Shown here one piece after another: positions 33,806-41,420 of a DNA stretch of 64,000 nucleotides. Every line of letters begins with the position of its first letter. Positions within the stretch are counted from its first letter, which is position 1. The notes under the pieces are model-generated. The model was not told the origin of the DNA. It saw only the letters and a list, made by a program, of their open reading frames with translations, and ran no database searches. The translations under genes and the position numbers were made by a program. Source of the stretch: Streptomyces sp. R44 (GTDB lineage: Bacteria > Actinomycetota > Actinomycetes > Streptomycetales > Streptomycetaceae). The DNA is taken from contig NZ_CP163444.1 in assembly GCF_041053105.1 (NCBI RefSeq), positions 5,766,001 to 5,830,000 of the forward strand. The letters run 5' to 3'.

Positions 33806-33939
33806 TCGATCACTTTGGCAGGGGGTGCCGGCTCCTGCACGGGTTTTCGTCCGCCGATGCCCGTACGAAGGTTCGCCAGCAGCCAAGGCCGCGACTCCCG
33901 AATCCGGCTGGGGACCCCCCTCCTGCACCGGCCCGCCCA

Positions 33940-34406
33940 GCGCCGGCAAGCAGTGGACCGACTCTGGCGAGAGCCATGACGACTGCGGCCTCAAGAACCG
34001 GCCTACGGAGGACGTCCGGCGGGTACCGATCCCACCCCAGTTCGCGCGCATCTTCCGGGAGCACATCGAGACCTTCGGCAGTGCTACCGGCGGGCGGTTG
34101 TTCTTCAGTGAGAACGGGGGAGTGGTGGGAGTGGTGTCCTCCTCCCACCTGCTACCGGGCCTGTCAGGAAGCCGGGAGCTCGCCCTCCCGCCGACCGTCG
34201 TCGCCTCGCCGCTCGCCCGGCAGCCCTACGACCTCCGGCACGCCGCGTTCTCCACGTGGCTCAACACGGTCGGGGACGCCACCGAGGTCGCCGAGCACGC
34301 CGGCAACAGCGTGGAGGTGCTGCTCAGCCGGTACGCGAAGGGTCTCGACGGCCGTCGGGAAGTAGCGAATCGGAGGATCGAAGACCTGCTGCGGGAGTAC
34401 GAGTGA
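33940..34406 (+). pseudogene. Tyrosine integrase remnant, C-terminal half
   Basis: The frame encodes the end of a phage-type tyrosine recombinase: WTDSGESHD, CGLKNRPTEDVRRVPIPP, GRLFFSENGG, then PYDLRHAAFSTWLN with the catalytic Arg-His and AGNSVEVLLSRYAK with the nucleophile Tyr region, ending IEDLLREYE. About the first half of the enzyme (with the first catalytic Arg) is absent. SENGGVVGVVSSSHLLPG shows a small insertion relative to the second copy at 39.3 kb, so the copy is decayed. The stop at 34404 is intact. Confidence 0.85.
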
Positions 34407-34483
34407 TCGACCGAGGGGGACTGTCAGTGCGAGCGCCTACGCTGCGCTTCCGTTCGGACAGTTCGCATGGGGAGGGGACAGGG

Positions 34484-34906
34484 GTGGGCGGTAACGCGTG
34501 GACGCAGACGGGGCCGTATCAGCCTGATCTGGCAGCCGCCTTCCGGCAGGCCCAGGAAACGAGCCTGGCGGAGGACGACCACGGCTTCGGAGAGCGGTCC
34601 GTCGACGACCTGTGGCGCGATCCGGAATGGCACGAGTACATCTTCACCGGCGGTACGTGCACCGTGCTGGACTTCCCCTGCATGGTCGACGCCACGGATC
34701 AGAGTGATGGGCCGTTCATGCGGCCGCTGACCGACAGCGAAGTGCGGGCCTGGTCCCCGGACGGCCGACCCACCTACGAGGACTGGGACGAGGCTCTCGA
34801 CACAGGGCGGTTGGAGTTCCCCGACCGTGCCCAGGGAAACTGCACGGTGCTCTATCGCGACGGCCGGCCGGCCCTGATCGGCTATTGGGGAGTGACCGCC
34901 GACTAG
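34484..34906 (+). CDS. Conserved hypothetical protein of Streptomyces
   Basis: The 140-residue acidic soluble protein starts VGGNAWTQTGPYQPDLAAAFRQAQ with GGAGG eight bases before the GTG at 34484. It contains DDHGF, DLWRDPEWHEYIFTGGT and YEDWDEALDTGRLEF. I know this type of protein only as a recurrent hypothetical of accessory regions. Its stop codon TAG is part of the CTAG target of the adjacent insertion element, which therefore inserted without changing the product. Confidence 0.65.
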   Translation: MGGNAWTQTGPYQPDLAAAFRQAQETSLAEDDHGFGERSVDDLWRDPEWHEYIFTGGTCTVLDFPCMVDATDQSDGPFMRPLTDSEVRAWSPDGRPTYEDWDEALDTGRLEFPDRAQGNCTVLYRDGRPALIGYWGVTAD

Positions 34907-34993
34907 GGCGGTTCGTTTGGATCACTGGTGGCGGAGGCGTCCTTGGGCCCTGCGGGTAGCTGCGCTGTCGGTACCACGGTCTACGGTGCGACC

Positions 34994-35779
34994 ATGTCGT
35001 TTGCGCTGCCCGATGGTCTGCCCCCCGGCCGGTTCCTGTCTTCCGGTCCGGTACGCGTGTGGGTCTCTGACGAATTTCCTCAAGACGTCGATCAGCTGTG
35101 GCCTCGCCTGCTGAGCGAGCAGAAAGCCTGTGGCCTGGTTCCGCTCCTGTGCTGGCCCGACGCCATGGGAAGGCCGCTCGGCCTGGACCACGTCGATGCC
35201 GTCCGCCTGGAGGAGGTGCTGGCCACGGACTTCGCCGAGTACCGGCGCAGGAGGCTGCCCTTCTGGATGGACCCGACACCGGCCCCGACACCTGAAGGTG
35301 TCGAGCCATGGCCACACGACCCCGGGCCGCCCTTCGAGCAGTGGCCCGGCCTGGCACCGCAGATGCCGGCTGCGTCCGTGGACCGGAAGCCCGAGGAGGT
35401 GGCGGCAAGCCTGCTGGCTTGGTTCATCGAGACGGGCCAGTTCGGGCTGGACGAGTGCCGCCTCGTGCTCGTCCCTGCCCGCCGCGGCAGCGATGCTCTG
35501 GCGTCGATCGGCTGGTCCGCGGAGGCACCGCTGCCTCTGCTGTGTGCCCTCCTACGGAGCTGGGAGGACCGCTTCGGCGCCCAGGTCGTGGCGGTGTTCG
35601 GCAGCGAGCTGCACGTCTCGGTCGCGAGACCTCCCCTTGAAGCAGAGCACGCGAACCTGCTCGCTTTGGAACACGTGCTCTCGACCGCGAACAACATCGT
35701 CGACGACCCGCCCACACCTTTCCCCGAGTACGCGATGGACCTCGTGGGACGGACTTCCTGGTCGTTCTGGTGGGACTAG
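34994..35779 (+). CDS. DUF4253 domain protein inside the insertion element
   Basis: The 261-residue protein starts MSFALPDGLPPGRFL and has VWVSDEF, LVPLLCWP and the C-terminal block LLRSWEDRFGAQVVAVF, HVSVARPP, AEHANLLALEH, LVGRTSWSFWWD, which define DUF4253. The function is unknown; such proteins are common in Streptomyces accessory DNA and in some polymorphic-toxin loci. ATG at 34994 is preferred over upstream starts in the repeat end. The stop TAG again lies in a CTAG tetramer (35776-35779). Coding pattern matches its neighbours, so no foreign base usage is evident. Confidence 0.85.
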   Translation: MSFALPDGLPPGRFLSSGPVRVWVSDEFPQDVDQLWPRLLSEQKACGLVPLLCWPDAMGRPLGLDHVDAVRLEEVLATDFAEYRRRRLPFWMDPTPAPTPEGVEPWPHDPGPPFEQWPGLAPQMPAASVDRKPEEVAASLLAWFIETGQFGLDECRLVLVPARRGSDALASIGWSAEAPLPLLCALLRSWEDRFGAQVVAVFGSELHVSVARPPLEAEHANLLALEHVLSTANNIVDDPPTPFPEYAMDLVGRTSWSFWWD

Positions 35780-35816
35780 GCATGACGGCCGGGCCGCCTG
35801 CTTCGTTGGTTCGGAT

Positions 35817-36661
35817 GTGCCGTTGACTGATGCGCAGTGGGCGAGGATCGAGCCGTTGCTCCCCGACCGGACGCCGAAACGTGGGGGCCGATGGAGAGAC
35901 CACCGGGAAGTGATCGACGCGATCGCCTGGAAGTTCCAGACCGGCTCGCAGTGGGTCCACCTGCCGGCGAAGTACGGCAACTGGCGAGGCGTCTACAACC
36001 GGCTACGGATGTGGGCCATCGACGGCACGTGGGAGCGGGTCTTCACCGCGCTCATCGCGCAGGCCGATGACGAAGAAGACCTCAGCTGGGCCGTCTCGGT
36101 CGACTCCACCATCGTGCGCGCTCACCAGCATGCGGCCGGGGCCCGCAAAAAGGGGCTCCGGCCGGCGAGCCTGACGACAATGCCATCGGTCGGTCTCGCG
36201 GCGGTCTGACCACGAAGATCCATCTCGCCTCCGATGCCTGCTGTCGGCCTCTGGCCTTCTACCTCACGGCCGGACAGGCCGGCGACGCGCCCGCCTTCCC
36301 CCACGTGATGGCCCGCCTGCGTGTTCCGCGTCGACGAGGGCGGCCTCGCACCAGGCCGGACCTGGTACTGGCCGACAAGGCGTACTCCTCCCGCGCGATC
36401 CGCGACCACCTTCGCAAGCGCGGGATCCGTGCGGTGATCCCAGTCCCGGCCGATCAACGTGGTCACCGGCTTCGTCGCGGAAGCCGCGGCGGCAGGCCCC
36501 CGGCATTCGACCGCGAGGCATACAAGCAGCGGAACACGGTCGAACGCTGCATCAACCGCTTGAAACAGTGGCGAGGGCTCGCGACCCGCTACGAGAAGAC
36601 CGCAACCATCTACCTGGCCGGACTCCACATCGCGGGCATCTTCCTCTGGTCTGCCCGGTGA
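35817..36661 (+). CDS. IS5-family transposase, two frames joined by -1 frameshifting
   Basis: The first frame (GTG at 35817 to 36209) has the DUF4096-type N-terminus VPLTDAQWARIEPLLPDR and the first catalytic Asp in SVDSTIVRAHQH. At AAAAAGGGG (36147-36155) a -1 shift enters a frame open to 36661 that encodes PAGEPDDNAIGRSRGGLTTK, LVLADKAYSS (second Asp) and NTVERCINRLKQWRGLATRYEK (catalytic Glu). The DDE triad is thus complete and the element may be active. The shift at an A-run is the normal expression mode in this group. The product would be about 281 residues. Confidence 0.85.
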
Positions 36662-36680
36662 TCCAAACGAAAGGGCCTAG

Positions 36681-37055
36681 CCGGACCTCGTCATTCCAAC
36701 GCGAGGCCCTGGCACCCGTCCCGGGCCTTCGTCGTTTCCCGGCTCCCACCTGTTTGGATGCCCCACGGCGCAGGCCGCGGCTGCTGTCATACGGCCGCTC
36801 ACCCCGACACACGGGCCTGCACATACAACAAGACCCCGCGTCCAGCGTCTCCGCTGCTCACGGGGTCTTCTGGCACTTCCTGCGTTTCGCGCGGGGCTTG
36901 CCAGGCGGCCTCGGTCCACGAACGGGCCGCAGGCCAGCCCTCCACCGGGTTCGGTGCGCCGGCAGGGAGCGAGCTGTTGCCCGCGCTCATGGCTGCGCTC
37001 TCTTTCGGGCTAGCTCCGAACGGCCTGCTTCCCGGCGCGACCGTACTGTGGTGCC
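36681..37055. other. 375-bp noncoding stretch with a duplicated terminator segment
   Basis: No credible gene is seen. An inverted repeat AGGCCC with GGGCCT (36701-36727) can end transcription from the gene interrupted by the insertion. Positions 36821-36868 repeat the terminator region that flanks the tRNA-Arg gene at 39468-39515 (46 of 48 identical). The last 150 bp before 37056 must hold the promoter of the membrane-protein gene. Confidence 0.6.
36821..36868. repeat. 48-bp direct repeat, copy 1
   Basis: 46 of 48 bases equal 39468-39515, starting ACATACAACAAGACCCCG and ending CGGGGTCT. The following TGGCACTTC is also shared, after which the copies diverge at the tRNA boundary of copy 2. The segment forms the same AGACCCCG/CGGGGTCT hairpin. 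Confidence 0.9.
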
Positions 37056-37784
37056 ATGAGCTGGCTCCCCGAGCCGGGCGCTGGCCGTGAGCCCCAGCCG
37101 CTGACGGCGGAACCCGACGAGGCCCAGGCCAGGGTCGGCAAGCGCCGCCTGGACGACGTTGCCAAGATCCTGGCCGGCGCCCTGGTCGCCGTCGCGGGAA
37201 TCATGACCACCCTCGGCTTGACGAGCGATGTGGTCTTCGTCGCCCTCAACAACGAGTCCTGGCCCATCTACGTCGCCTCCCTCTGCGCCATCCTGGCTAT
37301 CACGTGCAGCGTCGTGGCCCTGCTCATCCACCCCACCCGCCGAGGCAACGTCTGGGAGACCGTGGTCCTGGTGCTGGGGGTGATCTTCTACATGACGGCA
37401 TTGAGCGTGGCCGTCGTCGGCGCTGCCCAGGCGGCGGGCGGAAACGGGCGCCCGAACGTCACCGACGTCGTCATCGAAGGCCACAGACCCGATCTGAAAC
37501 TGAACTTCGACGTCCACGCGGACGGTGTCGACCGGTGGGCCACCATCGACGTGTTCGTCAATGGCGTGGACAAGGACGGAGAACCCGTCGGGGACGAAAA
37601 TCTGTACGAAGGCACCCTTCGGCCCAATGACAAGGGCGAGGTCGTCCAGCGCGTCAGCGTGCCCGTCTCGGTCCCGCAGAACGCGTGGGGTATCCAGGTC
37701 ACCGCACAAAGTGCGGGTGGTGGGGAGAAGTGCGAGGTCCGTTCATCGCGTGGCCCCACCTGCGTGACACTCAAACTGCCATAG
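37056..37784 (+). CDS. Membrane protein with extracytoplasmic beta domain
   Basis: The 242-residue protein has three membrane helices (about 47-70, 72-98 and 105-130: ILAGALVAVAGIMTTLG, IYVASLCAILAITCSVVALL, TVVLVLGVIFYMTALSVAVV). An outer domain of about 110 residues with alternating strands (VTDVVIEGHRPDLKLNFDVHADG, TIDVFVNGVDKDG) and two Cys near the end follows. No family is recognised. ATG at 37056 has no strong ribosome site. Confidence 0.7.
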   Translation: MSWLPEPGAGREPQPLTAEPDEAQARVGKRRLDDVAKILAGALVAVAGIMTTLGLTSDVVFVALNNESWPIYVASLCAILAITCSVVALLIHPTRRGNVWETVVLVLGVIFYMTALSVAVVGAAQAAGGNGRPNVTDVVIEGHRPDLKLNFDVHADGVDRWATIDVFVNGVDKDGEPVGDENLYEGTLRPNDKGEVVQRVSVPVSVPQNAWGIQVTAQSAGGGEKCEVRSSRGPTCVTLKLP

Positions 37785-38297
37785 CCCGCCGCGCCCCTCG
37801 CGCATGACCGACAGGAGACGCTGGTAGGCACCCGCGTCGCCTCGCCTTCGAGCAGTATCCGGACCTCGACCAGCTCTTCCGGCCCCCCCGTCCGACCCAC
37901 AATCACGCGACCAGCTCAACGAGGCGCCCAGGGAGAGGAACGAGACCGGAACCGACGCGGAGCGACCACGCCGGCCGCCGCTACACCGCGGCAGCCCTCC
38001 CTCGCTGCTGGCCGTCTTGAACCCCGTCCCGGCCGCAGTCGGCATCGCTCGCGGCCACGCATGCCATGTGACGGTTGCCGTGTCTGAAGGCGCGCGGCGG
38101 GTGCCTTGATGAGGTGGAGAAATCTGTAACAGCTTCCTATGTCCCAGCGCTCTGCGGGCCGTTCGGTCGACGTGTGCCAGTCCGTCGTGCAGAGGGGATC
38201 CTTATGCGGCGATGGCTGTGAGGAAGTGGGGAACCGGGGTGCTGTGGGGTGCGTCGTGCCGTGTAACGGCAGGCTGAGGAGTCGGGGGGCGACAGCA
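37785..38297. other. 513-bp region without a credible gene
   Basis: Open frames here are short and lack coherent protein text. Positions 37951-37976 repeat 33344-33369 (25 of 26 bases), with weaker similarity beyond, which shows that parts of the accessory segment share ancestry. The final 150 bp before 38298 should hold the promoter of the lipoprotein gene. Confidence 0.5.
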
Positions 38298-38987
38298 GTG
38301 CGAAGAGCGATGATCCAGCTGGTGACGGGGTGCATGGCGGTGCTTTCGGTCACATCCTGCGCGACTTCGGAGAGCGCGGCGGGGGCACCGTTGCCGACGA
38401 GCAGTCGTGAGGGCGTGTCCGCGACGGTGACTCCCGGTCCCTCCGCTGTCGAGCCGACCAGCAACGAGAAGGCCGTGGCCTGGGCGACCAACGAAATGAA
38501 CGTCGCCGCCTCCGGCGCCAACTCTCCAGCAGAGCCAGGGCTGCTGGTCGCTGCCGAGTCGAACAAGGGGGCCCTTTTCGTTTGGGAGACGGCGGATGAC
38601 CGATTTTGTCACGGTGTCGCGTTCATGCCGGGAATGACGACCGTCGCTTGTTCTTCCCACCCCAACTCGCCTCCGGTGGAGGGAAAGCCGCGGCTCGTAC
38701 CGCTAGTTCGCATGATGGCGACGGGGTGGAACGTGGTCTTCGGTGCGGAGCGCGAGACGGTGGAGTCCGTCACCTGCAACGGCAGATCGCTTCAGGTGCG
38801 GGACGTAGGAGTGATGGCGAATGGACGCCGCACGGTCCACGCCATCGAGTTCCCCGACATCACAGTGGGCAAGGTGAGCGTGCAGGTGAGGAGGGGAACG
38901 CGTGTGGTCACGGAATACCTCGAACTGGAAAAGGCCGAGAAGGCGGGTGCCCAGGACTTGGCGAGCTGCGGCCCCGTCAATCGCTAG
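38298..38987 (+). CDS. Lipoprotein of unknown function
   Basis: The 229-residue precursor starts with GTG at 38298 (VRRAMIQLVTGCMAVLSVTSC). VTSC is a lipobox, so Cys21 would be lipidated. A Ser/Pro/Thr-rich linker follows, then a domain with four further Cys (FCHG, VACSS, VTCNG, LASCG) that may form disulphides. The pattern VVFGAERETVESVTCNG and FPDITVGKVSVQV suggests a beta-sandwich. An upstream in-frame ATG (38139) gives no signal peptide and is not favoured. Confidence 0.72.
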   Translation: MRRAMIQLVTGCMAVLSVTSCATSESAAGAPLPTSSREGVSATVTPGPSAVEPTSNEKAVAWATNEMNVAASGANSPAEPGLLVAAESNKGALFVWETADDRFCHGVAFMPGMTTVACSSHPNSPPVEGKPRLVPLVRMMATGWNVVFGAERETVESVTCNGRSLQVRDVGVMANGRRTVHAIEFPDITVGKVSVQVRRGTRVVTEYLELEKAEKAGAQDLASCGPVNR

Positions 38988-39327
38988 GACTCCTGTTGTG
39001 CCTGTGAATCTGCCACTCGTCGCCTCGAAGTAGGCGGCTCTCGAATCCGCCCCGGCACAGGCGGTCGTACGAGGCGATCACCTCAGCGGGTACCTGCCGG
39101 CTGATCATGAAGCCCTGCTCCGGGTGGACCAGCAGTCGCTGGAGGGCTCCGGCAAGCATGTCGATGACCAGGCGGGCATCTCCGATGGAGCCGACGTAGT
39201 CTCGGAGCGTCATCGGTTCTGAAGCGCTGAGGATCTCGACATCCGGCCACAACTTCCGTGCCGTGGCGTACGACCGTCGCTCCTCGTACGGCTTGCTGAT
39301 CTGCTCGTGGCTGTCTTCCGGGAGCAC
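38977..39327 (-). pseudogene. 5'-truncated conserved protein
   Basis: The frame encodes KPYEERRSYATARKLWPDVE, MTLRDYVGSIGDARLVIDML, LLVHPEQGFMISRQVPAEVI and CRGGFESRLLRGDEWQIHRH, a coherent soluble protein seen in accessory regions. The first residues (MLPEDSHEQI) come from DNA of the integrase remnant on the other strand, so the natural start has been lost at about 39305. It overlaps the lipoprotein stop by 11 bp. Function unknown. Confidence 0.6.
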
Positions 39328-39450
39328 ATTGAGACGTTCGGGACGGCCGAGGACGGGCGGCTGTTCTTCAGTGAGAACGGGGGAGTGGTCTCCTCATCGA
39401 CGTACTACCGGGCATGGCAGGAAGCCCGGGAGCTCGCGCTCCCCCGCCCA
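39307..39450 (+). pseudogene. Second tyrosine integrase fragment
   Basis: FREHIETFGTAEDGRLFFSENGGVVSSSTYYRAWQEARELALP matches the middle of Streptomyces tyrosine integrases and the copy at 34.05 kb. Neither the N-terminal part nor the RHxxxT/Tyr active site follows. The fragment sits 85 bp from the tRNA 3' end, where the integrase gene of a tRNA-integrated element is expected. Confidence 0.8.
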
Positions 39451-39467
39451 GCCCGGCACACGCCTGA

Positions 39468-39515
39468 ACATACAACAAGACCCCGCGTCCAGCGTTTCCG
39501 CTGATCACGGGGTCT
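39468..39515. repeat. 48-bp direct repeat, copy 2
   Basis: Partner of 36821-36868. It lies between the integrase fragment and the tRNA-Arg gene and contains the tRNA terminator. Confidence 0.9.
39478..39515 (-). terminator. Terminator of tRNA-Arg
   Basis: AGACCCCG (39478-39485) pairs with CGGGGTCT (39508-39515); CAGCG/CGCTG nests inside. On the minus strand the stem ends in CTTGTTGT. A second perfect 8-bp hairpin with a three-base loop (39520-39538) lies between it and the tRNA. Confidence 0.75.
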
Positions 39516-39534
39516 GTGTGGCACTTCTGCGAAG

Positions 39535-39606
39535 TGCCCCCGGCAGGATTCGAACCTGCGCACACGGCTCCGGAGGCCGTTGCTCTATCCCCTGAGCTAC
39601 GGGGGC
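39535..39606 (-). tRNA. tRNA-Arg, anticodon CCG
   Basis: The minus strand folds as a complete cloverleaf: acceptor GCCCCCG/CGGGGGC, D stem GCTC/GAGC, anticodon stem ACGGC/GCCGT with loop CTCCGGA (anticodon CCG), T stem GCAGG/CCTGC with loop TTCGAAT, and discriminator A. CCA is not encoded. The gene lies between the accessory segment, on its 3' side, and the core genome. This is the usual position for an attachment site of integrative elements. Confidence 0.97.
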
Positions 39607-39766
39607 GTCCGCCGCGTTCGGCGGCGACGGGTAGAACCCTACCAGCTCTCCGGGTGTGCCTGTGAACAGGTATTTCCGGGGCGTCACCAGAGGTCGGGTC
39701 CCCCGCACGGGTCAGAAGTGGGTAAAACCCGGACGCAGCCGTTCGGGGCGTCCTACTCTCGTTCGT

Positions 39767-40336
39767 GTGTCAGGCGTGTCCGGTCGGGTGCTCGTTGTGG
39801 ACGACAACAAGGTGATCCGGCAGTTGATCAGGGTCAATCTCGAACTCGAGGGGTTCGAGGTGGTGACCGCGGCCGATGGTGCCGAGTGTCTGGATGTCGT
39901 ACATCAGGTCTGTCCTGATGTCGTCACCCTGGACGTCGTCATGCCCCGCTTGGACGGGATCAAGACCGCCGAGCGGTTGCGGGCCGATCCCCGGACCAGT
40001 CATCTGCCGGTGGCGATCATCAGTGCCTGTGGTGAGCACGAGGTCGGTGGGGTCTCCTCCGGTGTCGACGCCTTCCTCGCCAAGCCCTTCGAGCCCTCGG
40101 AGCTCGTGCGTGTGGTGCGGCAGTTGATGCACCGCGAGCGCCGGGAGCGTCCCGACGCCGCCGGGCCGGACGGGGGAGACGGGGGAGAGGAGCCGGCCGC
40201 AGTCGTCGACGGATCGCAGGAGCAGGACTCCCGGCCGTCCCAGGACTCCCGAGCACCGCTCGACCCCCGGCCCTCCCAGGACTCCCGGCCGCCTCACGAC
40301 CCCCGTCGTGCCGGAAGCGTGCGCGGGGGACGCTGA
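39767..40336 (+). CDS. Single-domain response regulator with low-complexity tail
   Basis: The 189-residue protein has a receiver domain (1-120) with acidic pocket Asp12-Asp13, phosphoacceptor Asp56 in TLDVVMPRLDG and Lys106 in FLAKPFEP. No DNA-binding or enzymatic domain follows, only a Pro/Ser/Asp/Arg-rich tail with imperfect copies of PSQDSR. It is thus an orphan CheY-like protein. The start is GTG at 39767; a second GTG at 39776 is possible. It precedes the ArgS-like gene by 73 bp. Kinase partner unknown. Confidence 0.88.
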   Translation: MSGVSGRVLVVDDNKVIRQLIRVNLELEGFEVVTAADGAECLDVVHQVCPDVVTLDVVMPRLDGIKTAERLRADPRTSHLPVAIISACGEHEVGGVSSGVDAFLAKPFEPSELVRVVRQLMHRERRERPDAAGPDGGDGGEEPAAVVDGSQEQDSRPSQDSRAPLDPRPSQDSRPPHDPRRAGSVRGGR

Positions 40337-40409
40337 GCTCGTCCCTCCAGGTGCCCGCATGCCGAAACCGGTTCGCGTTTCGACCCCCCTCCTCCCCTAG
40401 GCTTGTCCC

Positions 40410-41408
40410 GTGACCCCCGCGGACCTCTCCCTCACCGTGCAGCACGCCGTGCGCCGTGCGGTCGACGACGGTGCGCTGCGGGTCGACGTCCCCCCGCGCG
40501 TCAAGGTCGAGCGGGCCCGGCCCGGGGGTACCGGGGAGTACGCCAGCAGCGTCGCGCTCAGCCTCGCCCGGCCCGCCGGGCGCAGCGCCCTCGACGTCGC
40601 CGGGGTTCTGAAGGAGCGGCTCCAGGGAGCCCCCGGGATCCTCGCCGTGGACATCACCGGGCCCGGGTTCCTGAACTTCACCCTCCGGAGTGACGCGGGT
40701 GGGGATCTCGTACGGGCCATTCGTAGCGCCGGACACGAGTACGGGCACGGCACAGCCCTCGCCGGGACCGTCGTCCGGTTCGCCGAGGTGACAGAGTCCC
40801 GTGCGCAGGTCGTCACCTCCGTCGTCGCCCGGCTGCTGCGCGCGCAGGGCGCCGACGTCTCCTTCGATGGGGGTGAGCGGATCCCTGTGCGGCCCGCCAC
40901 CTACCTGCCCCAGGAGTTCGGTGTCGATGCCGCCCGGTGGCAGCTGCTCCGCGCCGCGCCCTCCGACCGCGCTCTCGACGGGGCTCCCCTCCTCGTCCAG
41001 CACGAGCGCAACTCCCTCTTCCGTGTCCGGTACGCCCACGCCCGCGTCCGCCGGCTGCTCGTCAACGGGCTGCAGTACGGGATCACCCCCGCCGACGCCC
41101 GTGAGACCGACGCCCGTGAGACCGACGCCCGCGAGACCGACACCCACGCATCCGAGCTTCTCGGCGTCCTCGGCGACCACCCCCTCGTCCTCCTCGCCGC
41201 CGCCCGCCACCGCGCCCCCGACCGGGTCGCCCGGCACCTCGAAGCCACCGCCGACGCGCTGCTCGCGTTCCAGCACACCGTGCTGCCGCTCGGCGACGAG
41301 AAACCCTCGGCCGCCCACCGTTCCCGGCTCGCGCTCGCCGAAGCCGCCGGGACGGTGCTCGCCGGTGGCCTCTCCCTGCTCGGCATCAGCGCACCCGACC
41401 AGATCTGA
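40410..41408 (+). CDS. ArgS-like protein without catalytic core (N-domain plus DALR domain)
   Basis: The 332-residue protein has the arginyl-tRNA synthetase N-terminal additional domain (residues 1-95, ending GPGFLNFTLR) and, at its end, an alpha-helical DALR anticodon-binding domain (NSLFRVRYAHARVRRLL, HPLVLLAAARHRAPDRVARHLEATADALLAFQ). The Rossmann core with HIGH and KMSK signatures is missing, so it cannot aminoacylate. In Corynebacterium argS precedes lysA, so this is probably a degenerate or repurposed copy kept in the same place. It could bind tRNA-Arg. GTG at 40410. It ends 12 bp before lysA, so the two are probably cotranscribed. Confidence 0.88.
   Translation: MTPADLSLTVQHAVRRAVDDGALRVDVPPRVKVERARPGGTGEYASSVALSLARPAGRSALDVAGVLKERLQGAPGILAVDITGPGFLNFTLRSDAGGDLVRAIRSAGHEYGHGTALAGTVVRFAEVTESRAQVVTSVVARLLRAQGADVSFDGGERIPVRPATYLPQEFGVDAARWQLLRAAPSDRALDGAPLLVQHERNSLFRVRYAHARVRRLLVNGLQYGITPADARETDARETDARETDTHASELLGVLGDHPLVLLAAARHRAPDRVARHLEATADALLAFQHTVLPLGDEKPSAAHRSRLALAEAAGTVLAGGLSLLGISAPDQI
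41094..41138 (+). repeat. 15-bp in-frame repeat in the ArgS-like gene
   Basis: Three consecutive units of GACGCCCGTGAGACC (the third with one change) encode DARET three times, in a loop between the two domains. Confidence 0.9.
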
Positions 41409-41420
41409 AAGACGCAGACC

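Larger units (their letters stand above)
34907..36676 (+). mobile_element. IS5-type insertion element with a DUF4253 passenger gene
   Basis: 22-bp imperfect inverted repeats lie at 34907-34928 and 36655-36676. They share TTCGTTTGGATCAC and match at 18 of 22 positions. CTAG flanks both ends (34903-34906 and 36677-36680), fitting the YTAR target of IS5-type elements. The transposase (35817-36661) ends inside the right repeat. The left repeat is not near the transposase start but 890 bp upstream, so a complete DUF4253 gene lies within the element. The total of 1770 bp is about twice the usual IS size. Confidence 0.8.

Noticed and set aside
38139..38297. N-terminal extension of the lipoprotein gene from ATG 38139
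   Set aside because: It would bury the lipobox signal peptide 50 residues inside the protein.
39535..39560. Exact second copy of the tRNA-Arg 3' end as attL within 32-37 kb
   Set aside because: Reading the region I found no match to the 3' end of the tRNA; only the neighbouring terminator is duplicated. A computed search would be decisive.
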